In this document: positions 57,051 to 64,000 of the stretch, piece after piece
Position numbering within the stretch: position 1 is the first letter of the stretch
Layout: every line of letters starts with the position of its first letter
Assembly: GCF_051045985.1 (NCBI RefSeq)
Contig: NZ_CP157350.1
Span: 1,302,001 to 1,366,000 of the forward strand
DNA length: 64,000 nt
Direction: 5' to 3'
Origin: Scardovia wiggsiae
GTDB lineage: Bacteria; Actinomycetota; Actinomycetes; Actinomycetales; Bifidobacteriaceae
The notes under the pieces: model-generated
Databases searched by the model: none
Seen by the model: only the letters and a program-made list of their open reading frames with translations
Told to the model about the DNA's origin: nothing
Made by a program: the position numbers and the translations under genes

Positions 57051-58767
57051 TATTACCTACTTTCCTGGCGTCGACGAAGCCATCAATAATGGACTGCCTG
57101 GTATTGTTTTCCTGATTGAGGATGGCCTCTTTCAGTTCATCCGTGGCATGGGAAGTCGTTGAAGTATCCTTCGCTATCGCCATGCACCGCTCAGCAAGCG
57201 CAAGCATGCGGGATTTGTCGATCTTATCCGCACGGAATTTACGTGTATACGTGCTCAGGACGTTCTGGACGAACTGGGAAACGTAAAGGCGCATAACTTC
57301 GTTGCTTTCATTCTGCACGGTATTTACAAGCTGTTCAAGCTCCGTGAAATAGCCTCTGAATTTGCCCCTATCCGTACCCTGGACTATCTCAGGGACAACC
57401 TGGGTATTGAAAGCTGCAATATCTGCATAAGTCTGCGCCTGCTTCTGATACTTGAATGCCCCTGTATCGGCCGCATCACGCATCCACTGCTGCGAATAAC
57501 GGATCCGTTCGTACTGCAGGGAAATGGGATCCGCCTGCGCACTGCCAGACTGGGAATCCGCATAATAGAACCAGTACAGCAGCCCTGTGTCATAGCATAG
57601 CTGGGCCCAGCGGATCTCATCTGTTTTGAGAACCCCCTCATTGGCCCGGACCGCATCCGTGTACTGAACAGCTTCATCGGGCGTGAACTTCCCGTCAGCC
57701 CTGTACCGCTTAAGCATCCCCTCGAAAGGTTCTATGGACTTCGGGCGGAGGGCGGCAGCCTTCTTATAGAAATTTACCGCTTCAGCTTTCCGCGGCTCCT
57801 GGCGTGCTGCACCCATCCAGTAGTCAAAACTGTTATTCCTTGTGATAGCTTCTGCGCCCAGCGCCCCGAGGCCCAGCACAGCACACAGGACAGAAGCCGC
57901 CAGGACTGCTACGAAGGAATACCACTTACGTTTAAGTGCCCTGATATGTGCGTCATCTTCCTCTTTGTAATGCCTGAGTGCATAAGCGAATTCCGCACAG
58001 CTCTGGTACCTTTTATCAGGATTTTTATCAATAGCCCTGTCGATGACCTTTTCAAGCCCCTCAGAAAGTTCCGGCCGGTACTGCCTGATCGGATAGACCT
58101 GCTGAGTAGGGTCAACCCCTGTAAGGAGGAAATGCAGGGTCATGCCCAGCGAATACACGTCGGAACGGGCATCTGTAACGGCACCTTTACTGAACTGTTC
58201 GGGCGAACCGTACCCGGGTGTCCCCAGGTTGAGTATCCCCTGGGCAGCCTCTTCCGCTGAGTGGACAGGCTTGCCTGAAATATGCGCGATACCGAAATCG
58301 ATCAGCATAACAGTACCGTCAGGCTTAAGCATAACATTGGACGGTTTCATATCTGAGAAAACGACAGGGGGCTTACGGCGGTGGATATAGTCAAGCACAC
58401 TGCACAGCTGGATACCCCAGTCAACGACTTCCTTCTCGGTGCACTGCTGCTTCTCGCGACGCACTTCACGCAGGGTCCGGCCCTCAATGTAATCCATGAC
58501 TACATAAAGGCTTCCATACTCGTCAACAAGGTCAACGATGCGGGGGATCGCAGGATGGTCAAAGGCTTTGATAAGGTTGGCTTCCTCTACAAGGCTCCGG
58601 ACAATTACCTCGCGTTTATGCTTGTCTTCGACATTGCGGATTTCCTTAACAGCCCACTGCTTGTTAAGGGTCTTGTCTATTGCCAGGTAGACAGTAGACA
58701 TTCCGCCGGTGCCGATCTGTGCGATGATACGGTACCGTCCGCCGACTATGTCATTTTCACGGGTCAT
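57037..58767 (-). CDS. membrane Ser/Thr protein kinase
   Basis: 576 residues. Kinase domain about 10-265: glycine loop GTGGMSTVY (19-27), Lys41, catalytic Asp139 in VVFSDMKPSN (Phe-Ser replaces the usual His-Arg), Asn144, DFG at 157-159, and GTPGYGSPEQF in the activation segment. One membrane helix (about 284-307) follows, then an extracellular domain of ~265 residues that looks helical and TPR-like. There are no PASTA domains, so this is not the usual cell-wall PknB. The missing HR of HRD suggests RD-independent activity. FHA and Thr-rich tail proteins are immediate neighbours and likely partners. Confidence 0.9.
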   Translation of the reverse strand: MTRENDIVGGRYRIIAQIGTGGMSTVYLAIDKTLNKQWAVKEIRNVEDKHKREVIVRSLVEEANLIKAFDHPAIPRIVDLVDEYGSLYVVMDYIEGRTLREVRREKQQCTEKEVVDWGIQLCSVLDYIHRRKPPVVFSDMKPSNVMLKPDGTVMLIDFGIAHISGKPVHSAEEAAQGILNLGTPGYGSPEQFSKGAVTDARSDVYSLGMTLHFLLTGVDPTQQVYPIRQYRPELSEGLEKVIDRAIDKNPDKRYQSCAEFAYALRHYKEEDDAHIRALKRKWYSFVAVLAASVLCAVLGLGALGAEAITRNNSFDYWMGAARQEPRKAEAVNFYKKAAALRPKSIEPFEGMLKRYRADGKFTPDEAVQYTDAVRANEGVLKTDEIRWAQLCYDTGLLYWFYYADSQSGSAQADPISLQYERIRYSQQWMRDAADTGAFKYQKQAQTYADIAAFNTQVVPEIVQGTDRGKFRGYFTELEQLVNTVQNESNEVMRLYVSQFVQNVLSTYTRKFRADKIDKSRMLALAERCMAIAKDTSTTSHATDELKEAILNQENNTRQSIIDGFVDARKVGNNEAR

Positions 58768-58826
58768 AATGAATCCTCTTCACTTCTTGTCCCATTAATT
58801 ATTGTGCCGCTTTTGGCTGGCTGTTT

Positions 58827-60395
58827 TCAGTCAAAAGTTATTACTACTTCAAATTCTACATCAGACAGCGAAAAAGTCGAACCGCTCCGCAAAACTGTCC
58901 TGCCACCTGAGGGCAAACGAACCCCTTTTACAAAGGTACCATTCGGCGAGTTATTGTCAATAAGGGCAAAAGCATCTGCGCTAAGATACTCAAGTATTGC
59001 ATGTATCCGACTCATTGTAGCTTCGCCGCCCATATGGATATCCGCTGTTTCAGAGCGCCCGATAGTCGCCCTCAGTGCTTTCATACGGGCTGTATAGCCA
59101 TCGCGCTGCCGTATTACGGTAAAGACCGGAATATGAACAGGAGTGCTGCCGGGCTGATCCGCAGGGGGCTCTGCCTGCCGCGGCTGCGATGCCTGCGCTG
59201 GTGATACCTGCTGCGGCATTTGCGGATACGCCAACGGTGTCTGCGGGGCCGCCTGCGCAGGCATACCCGACGGAGAGGCAGGCTGCCGGAGCGGCTGAGC
59301 CTGCACTGCTGCGCCTGAGGTGTACAGGCCGGGCTGCTGCTGTACCATCGGCTGCGATTCCTGCAGGCCGTATAAGGATGGCTGCTGGGAATACTGCTGT
59401 ACCGGACTGCCCTGCGCCGCTCCTGCAGAAGCCTGCGCAGTGCCCTGCCGGGCAACAAGCTGCGATGAGCTTGTACTACCTGCCTGGGCAAAACCTGCGC
59501 CTCCTGCGGACGGCATCATCGTCAGCAGCGCTGAATCCACAACCGGAGTATATGCATTATCATCTTTCCGTGATGTATCAGGTACCCGGGAAACTTCTTT
59601 CACAACAGACTCGCCTAAAGAGCCGTATTCCACAGCACCATTTTCCCCAAGGACAGTCCCTACAGGATCCCAGCCTGGCCCTTGCGCAAAACCGTCGGCC
59701 GGCACAGAGGCAGCGGGAGGGGCCGGCAGAGGAGGCTGCAGCTGCATCGCCTGTGCTGCCGGCTGCCGGTTCTGTGCAGCGGTACCCATATCAGGGCTGA
59801 GGAACTGCCCGGAGGACATACCCGCCTGCGCTATCACCCCTTTTTTCACCATCCAGTCCCGCAGCGTAACTGAAGAGAATATCGGATTGCGCCGGACATA
59901 ATCGCGTACGATCTCAACATAAATATTCCCGTCATCATTAGGGAAATGTACTTTTGAAGCATCACTGAGATACATCAGCAGGTCGTTGGCAGTTGGACGC
60001 CCCGGCGCAATTCCGTGCGCAGGGACAATGATATACACGGGATGCGGCACAGGCTGGCTGATATAAATATATTTTTTATCCCACAGCACACTTTCCGTAG
60101 GCGCTGAAGCCTCAGTACATATATCGGTGATGTCTGCCACGGACCGGATAATATCCTGGTACTGTCCGACAGATATCTTTGCCTCCATGAATTTCCTGAT
60201 TTTCATGCAGCCGGTAATATCATAAAACAGGACAGCGGAATCGCCTTTTATCTGATATTTGAAAGGCGGCAAAAAGGGCAGATCTGTATGCTTCAGCCGT
60301 TCCGCCAGCGCATAATTAAGGGTCTCCCGGCCAGTCAGAGTGACACGTACCGTCCTGGCCTTTGTATGCCAGTCCCTGACAACTCGAACTTTCAT
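58827..60395 (-). CDS. FHA-domain protein with EssB/DUF6382-like N-terminus
   Basis: 522 residues, cytoplasmic (no signal or membrane helix). Residues about 1-190 look like the DUF6382-type module, reminiscent of the pseudokinase part of the type VII component EssB/YukC (ITGCMKIRKFMEAKISVGQY; VLWDKKYIYIS). That likeness is from memory. A Gln/Ala/Pro-rich linker follows (about 200-420). The C-terminal FHA domain (about 425-520) has all phosphothreonine-binding marks: GRSETAD near 445, MSRIH near 461, and NNSPNGTF near 481. It is probably a reader of the kinase next door. Confidence 0.85.
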   Translation of the reverse strand: MKVRVVRDWHTKARTVRVTLTGRETLNYALAERLKHTDLPFLPPFKYQIKGDSAVLFYDITGCMKIRKFMEAKISVGQYQDIIRSVADITDICTEASAPTESVLWDKKYIYISQPVPHPVYIIVPAHGIAPGRPTANDLLMYLSDASKVHFPNDDGNIYVEIVRDYVRRNPIFSSVTLRDWMVKKGVIAQAGMSSGQFLSPDMGTAAQNRQPAAQAMQLQPPLPAPPAASVPADGFAQGPGWDPVGTVLGENGAVEYGSLGESVVKEVSRVPDTSRKDDNAYTPVVDSALLTMMPSAGGAGFAQAGSTSSSQLVARQGTAQASAGAAQGSPVQQYSQQPSLYGLQESQPMVQQQPGLYTSGAAVQAQPLRQPASPSGMPAQAAPQTPLAYPQMPQQVSPAQASQPRQAEPPADQPGSTPVHIPVFTVIRQRDGYTARMKALRATIGRSETADIHMGGEATMSRIHAILEYLSADAFALIDNNSPNGTFVKGVRLPSGGRTVLRSGSTFSLSDVEFEVVITFD

Positions 60396-60495
60396 GATGC
60401 TGTCCCCCTAACGCCCTTTACTGCGTTATATCTTCCTGTATGCGACAAGTAGCATGATATATTGCCATCTGTGTTTTTGGTGTGCTGGTTGGGTT

Positions 60496-61185
60496 TTACA
60501 GATCAAGCAGCGCAGCATAATGCGCGTTGATACCCGCCGGCATACAATCAATAGACATAATTATATCGTGTCCCTCCACATTCTCCACCGTAACAGGATA
60601 ATACCGCGACGCATGCTCCTGAGCCGCATCCACCAAAGCCGCCCTGTCAGCATGGGCAACAGACGCATCTGTCTGCCCCTCATCCACAGCAATATCATAC
60701 ACAACCGCCAAATGCCAATCCACAGAAGGATCATCATACCGAAACTCATACGCAGCAATATGCCCATACGGACGGGGAACCTCCACATAATTAAGCAGAT
60801 ACCGGTTACTCCCTGAAGCGAAAGGCCCATACCCCAACGGAACCCAAACCTTCTGACGGAAACAATACTCCTCAAACTTATCCTTCAACGGCACAAAATG
60901 AAAAGCAGCATGACGGTCCTGCACCTGGGCATAACTGCCGCTCATAGCATTCCCTACACTATACAAAAAACGCCCACTCAGCTGACTGGCAACCCCCTTC
61001 GCCTTCTTCGCCCCATTCGCAACACGAACACCACCGCCACCAGACCTCCGAGCCGCACGAACCCCAAAAACCGCAGCGATAAGCCCGCCAACCACAGCAA
61101 CAACAATAAGAATATCTGACAGTACTTGAAGCCAAGTGGGCATAGAATCATTAGTCGTATAATGAACATAATAATTACAAACCAT
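60496..61185 (-). CDS. membrane protein of unknown function
   Basis: 229 residues: one N-terminal helix (LQVLSDILIVVAVVGGLIAAVFG), a Gly/Arg-rich linker, then a soluble domain with FLYSVGNAMSG, PLKDKFEEYCFRQKVW and YEFRYDDPSVDWHLAVVYD. The AAAGGGGG site is upstream. No family recognised. Located between the lipoprotein genes and the FHA gene. Confidence 0.65.
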   Translation of the reverse strand: MVCNYYVHYTTNDSMPTWLQVLSDILIVVAVVGGLIAAVFGVRAARRSGGGGVRVANGAKKAKGVASQLSGRFLYSVGNAMSGSYAQVQDRHAAFHFVPLKDKFEEYCFRQKVWVPLGYGPFASGSNRYLLNYVEVPRPYGHIAAYEFRYDDPSVDWHLAVVYDIAVDEGQTDASVAHADRAALVDAAQEHASRYYPVTVENVEGHDIIMSIDCMPAGINAHYAALLDL

Positions 61186-61224
61186 AGTATTTGTCCCCCT
61201 TTTGGGTGCTTAGAATTTGAAACT

Positions 61225-61800
61225 TTATAGTATGCGGAAAGTATCCCTAAAGGTTTTAGCATCAGCTTCTGAAACACCGAAAGCATCCAACGCATAAAAA
61301 CCATGTTTTCCGAGAACGATACCTCGATAAATCTTTATTGCTGCATTTTCTTCCGCTGTGGTCGTATAGACAAAAGACATATGCCCATCAATCGTGGTGT
61401 AATTCAGTTTTTCATCCTTTACACCGATAAGTCTGGCAAATTTAAGCAGCAGCTCCTTTTTCTGGGTATCAGTGAGCGCATCCGCATCTCCATCCTGGGA
61501 AGCAGAGAAATGCCCATAAGACACGGCATAAACCATATTTTCATTACTGTCAACAATTGCATCCCGCTTATAAGTTCCAGCTCTATCTTCATAAGTGTCC
61601 CTTATAGGGGTTCCGGGGAAATAAGCAGAATACCCGAGGTCCTTAGAGGTAAATTTCTTCCACCCCTTCGGGGCATTGACAGGAGAACTGGAAACCGGAT
61701 GCGACGACCCGATAGAAAACCTCACACTGCACGCACCCAAACCAGCAAACAACGGCAACGAAACAAGAACCGCCAATATTCTCGCTAACTGCTTCTTCAT
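61225..61800 (-). CDS. lipoprotein, paralogue of 62008-62577
   Basis: 191 residues with lipobox LGAC (Cys about 24). The mature part holds GWKKFTSKDLGYSAYFPGTP, a short hydrophobic/acidic middle and the end FGVSEADAKTFRDTFRIL. The pattern resembles PsbP/LpqN-like single-domain lipoproteins. About half of the residues match the neighbouring lipoprotein, so they arose by duplication. Confidence 0.75.
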   Translation of the reverse strand: MKKQLARILAVLVSLPLFAGLGACSVRFSIGSSHPVSSSPVNAPKGWKKFTSKDLGYSAYFPGTPIRDTYEDRAGTYKRDAIVDSNENMVYAVSYGHFSASQDGDADALTDTQKKELLLKFARLIGVKDEKLNYTTIDGHMSFVYTTTAEENAAIKIYRGIVLGKHGFYALDAFGVSEADAKTFRDTFRIL

Positions 61801-62007
61801 AATATTTCCAATCTATAATTACAGCTTATCCTATACAACCGTCTAAACCGGTGTTAAAACAACAAAAACCCATGAAGACCATAGGATCCGCCACAAAATA
61901 ATTTATAGTATAAATTATATATTCTTTGTATATCCCACCGAAACAACGATACGCAGAGGCATTCAACCTTTTCACAACGGGTTATATCTGCGGTTCTGGT
62001 GAGGATT

Positions 62008-62577
62008 CTACAGTATACGGAAAGTATCCCTGAAAGTATTGGCCTGGGCCTCAGACACGCCAAAAGATTCCAACCCATAAAGGCCTTTTGTGCCGAATAC
62101 AACAGCACGGCGGAGGACGAGTGACGAGTTTTCTGTAGCATGAGAAACATATGTAAACGCAAGATACCCGTCAACCGTGGTGAAAGTAATATCGCTCTCC
62201 TCTAAGCCGATCAACTTTGCAAAATTAGTAAGGACTTTCTTTTTCTGCGCCTCATTGAATTTTTCTGCATCTGCCTTCTGCGAGGAAGAAAATCCCGTAA
62301 AAGATACAGAATAATTAATATCCTCACCGTCGCCAAGGGTTGAATACCGTATATAACTGCCGCCATTATCCTTATAAGTATCCCTCTCAGGAGTTCCTGG
62401 AAAATAAATGGAATACCCTAGCTCAGTGGAAGTGAATTTTTTCCATCCCTTCGGAGCGCGGACAGCCGAGCTGGAGGATGGCGAATTAGGGGTAAATGTT
62501 ATGCTGCACGCGCCCAATCCTGCCAGTAAAGCTACAGATGCTGCAGCAGCATATACTCTAATTAAAGATTTTTTCAT
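62008..62577 (-). CDS. lipoprotein, paralogue of 61225-61800
   Basis: Start at MKKSLIRVYAAAASVALL, chosen because GGAGG lies upstream, giving 189 residues; the longer frame to 62628 is not supported. Lipobox LGAC. It shares GWKKFTSTELGYSIYFPGTP and the end FGVSEAQANTFRDTFRIL with its paralogue, separated by 207 bases. Confidence 0.75.
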   Translation of the reverse strand: MKKSLIRVYAAAASVALLAGLGACSITFTPNSPSSSSAVRAPKGWKKFTSTELGYSIYFPGTPERDTYKDNGGSYIRYSTLGDGEDINYSVSFTGFSSSQKADAEKFNEAQKKKVLTNFAKLIGLEESDITFTTVDGYLAFTYVSHATENSSLVLRRAVVFGTKGLYGLESFGVSEAQANTFRDTFRIL

Positions 62578-62692
62578 TTTTCCTCCGAAATTCATATATA
62601 ACTTAATACCCTTTGTCAGGATACACAAGTTTCCTGATTACTTTCTGAATTTGGCAGAAGAGGCTAATCCTGACTATTCCCGATTCCCAGCG

Positions 62693-62761
62693 GCTCCGAG
62701 GGGAGGAGGGAAAAAGAGTGGAGAAGGAGAAAGGAAAAGAAAGAGAAGCGAGGCGGAAAGG
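62693..62761. repeat. polypurine tract of about 70 bases
   Basis: Almost only A and G on the plus strand (GGCTCCGAGGGGAGGAGGG and on), upstream of the lipoprotein gene in the 295-base gap 62578-62872. It lies in a transcribed-strand polypyrimidine context. Confidence 0.7.
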
Positions 62762-62872
62762 GTCCTGATAACAGCTGGCCTGGGAGCCTGCAATTACTGC
62801 ATACCCTCAGGCCAGCCAGCACATAATTTCCGGAATGCTCTGGAAATACCCTTATATGCTTTGTCCTATCCT

Positions 62873-63337
62873 CTACTTTTCTGCTATGCGGATTGATGAC
62901 AGGAAGCCATGGATCTTCTTCAAATCCTCAGCAGCACCCTCACCAGCAACCGTAGAATGAAAACGATACACATCAGCAACACCATCATGACGGACAGTCA
63001 ACACCGCCAAAGAACTCGCCAACGGACCAATCTCATGATCATACGTATACTCAATAACACTCCACTCCTGACCCAAATCATTAACACCAGACTGCTGGCC
63101 AGTCACATGGGAATTCTTCAACGAAGCAACATACTCCGACATCTCCCCCATAATCACATCACCAGCAATATCACCAGAACGACGATCCAAAGCCACCACA
63201 GTATTAGGCGAAAACACCTCCTGCGGATGAATAACACAAAACAGCACATGATCAGGATGCGTCACAGACCACCCCTCCGGAATCTCAAACGAAAACCCCG
63301 GAATACCCACTGTCTCTTTACTCGGAAAAAACAACAT
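62873..63337 (-). CDS. LpqN/DUF1795-like protein
   Basis: 154 residues starting at ATG 63337 (MLFFPSKETVG), six bases behind a GGAGG site; the TTG start at 63349 is an artefact of the frame. PGFSFEIPEGWSVTHPDHVL, MSEYVASLKNSHVTG and RFHSTVAGEGAAEDLKKIHGFL give the alpha-beta pattern of single-domain LpqN/DcrB/PsbP-like proteins, but it has no signal peptide. Such proteins accompany type VII secretion loci in several actinobacteria, which fits the cluster. Confidence 0.65.
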   Translation of the reverse strand: MLFFPSKETVGIPGFSFEIPEGWSVTHPDHVLFCVIHPQEVFSPNTVVALDRRSGDIAGDVIMGEMSEYVASLKNSHVTGQQSGVNDLGQEWSVIEYTYDHEIGPLASSLAVLTVRHDGVADVYRFHSTVAGEGAAEDLKKIHGFLSSIRIAEK

Positions 63338-63401
63338 ACAAACCTCCAATACAGTATGCGTTATCAGTTATATTTTATACTTGTGTTCTGATCAGCTCCG
63401 A

Positions 63402-64000
63402 TTAGCTGAACAATCCCTTGAAGAAATGTTCCCCTTCGTCAACTATGGAACCTACATCAAGGCTTATTGTCCCGTGGGCACCGGCACCTACACCAAGAGT
63501 ACCGCTGGCTCCGGCGCTGACAGTCAGCTTCCCGTCTTTGAACGTAATACCGGCATGGCCATCGGCGCCTATACCGGCACGGGCAGAAGCATCACCGGAA
63601 AGCGAAAGCGGACCAAGGTCAACCTGGCCGCTGGCCTCAGCCTTCGCACCGGCAAAGGCTTCACCGCTTACAGAAGCACCAACCGACCCGTCATCACCCT
63701 TACCAACTGTTGCCTTGCCGTTAGCTTCCGCACCGGCAAAGCCTTCAGCATGGCCGGAAGCGCCAACTCCGCCGAAGGGAAGGTCTTCTCCAAGGTGGAC
63801 ACTGCCATCGGCAGAAACCGTTGCTCCGGCAGAAACTGAAGCTTCCCCGGTTAATCCATTGGGACCTATGCTTCCGCTCGCACTGCCCTTGGCAGAAACG
63901 TCAAATTCCGCTTTGCCCGTAGCACTGGAACGCATACCCAAAACACTGCCATGTGCACTTGCCTCCCCGGATGCATTGAATAGGGTGGCTGTCCCTGAAG
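63402..64000 (-). CDS. Gly/Ala/Ser-rich repeat protein, partial (cut by window edge)
   Basis: The frame is open from the right edge to a stop at 63402; the 63941 ATG is internal, as ATLFNASGEASAHGSVLG is read before it. It consists of imperfect repeats of the kind SGEAFAGAKAEASGQVDL, ASARAGIGADGHAGITFKDG, KLTVSAGASGTLGVGAGAHG. Such repeats are seen in my memory at the C-terminus of WXG100/LXG or polymorphic-toxin-like proteins. The rest of the gene, including any secretion or toxin domain, lies beyond 64000. Confidence 0.6.
   Translation of the reverse strand, partial: SGTATLFNASGEASAHGSVLGMRSSATGKAEFDVSAKGSASGSIGPNGLTGEASVSAGATVSADGSVHLGEDLPFGGVGASGHAEGFAGAEANGKATVGKGDDGSVGASVSGEAFAGAKAEASGQVDLGPLSLSGDASARAGIGADGHAGITFKDGKLTVSAGASGTLGVGAGAHGTISLDVGSIVDEGEHFFKGLFS

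Noticed and set aside
52554..60395. The classic bifidobacterial PFNA cluster (pkb2, fn3, AAA-ATPase, DUF58, transglutaminase)
   Set aside because: The neighbouring AAA ATPase, DUF58 and transglutaminase genes are missing and the surface protein has Ig-like rather than clear fibronectin type III repeats; only kinase plus surface protein is shared.

Overview
This window comes from a high-GC Gram-positive bacterium of the family Bifidobacteriaceae. The evidence is the 16S and 23S sequence, the order dnaX-recR-lysC-ACT-asd with an aspartokinase split over two genes, the Tad-pilus operon next to dnaX, a HAIR/HspR-controlled dnaK operon, and ppk followed by a MutT1-type gene. A Scardovia-like oral genus is my guess because streptococcal DNA is present; it is not proven. 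Most genes lie on the minus strand.

Layout. (1) Positions 1-3499 are AT-rich, Streptococcus-like DNA: the two ends of an ISL3-family element enclosing an IS630 copy, an ATP-grasp enzyme and the 3' end of purD, inserted exactly behind asd. (2) Positions 3489-14901 read, on the minus strand, tadZ-tadA-tadB-tadC-flp-tadE-tadF, dnaX-recR and lysC-ACT-asd: pilus assembly, DNA metabolism, aspartate-family amino acids. (3) Positions 15058-23084 hold a dipeptidase, ppk-mutT1-hypothetical on the plus strand, a noncoding stretch with two strong inverted-repeat structures, an acetoin/diacetyl reductase and a VOC protein. (4) Positions 23129-27628 are the dnaK-grpE-dnaJ-hspR operon with two HAIR operators. 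(5) Positions 27719-34943 contain a phosphatase, a DUF4235 protein, an OatA-like acyltransferase, a pair of fluoride channel genes, a small membrane protein and a drug exporter. (6) Positions 35013-40643 are a complete rRNA operon (16S-23S-5S, minus strand) with antitermination-like elements and no spacer tRNA. (7) Positions 41079-47822 hold Sir2-ClC, purA, fba, a TM2 protein and a sugar O-acetyltransferase. (8) Positions 47829-49596 look like a small AT-rich island between a 9-bp repeat of the tRNA-Gly 3' end and the tRNA itself. (9) Positions 49882-52382 hold htpX and a ferredoxin-NADP reductase.

(10) The most interesting region is 52554-64000, all on the minus strand. It contains a Gly/Ala-rich repeat protein (cut by the window edge), an LpqN-like protein, two paralogous lipoproteins, a membrane protein, an FHA-domain protein, a membrane Ser/Thr kinase, a small membrane protein with a Ser/Thr-rich tail, and a 1317-residue membrane-anchored Ig-like surface protein. 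I read it as a candidate phospho-signalling and surface or secretion system, possibly related to type VII secretion. No FtsK/EssC ATPase or WXG100 protein is visible here, so this stays a hypothesis.
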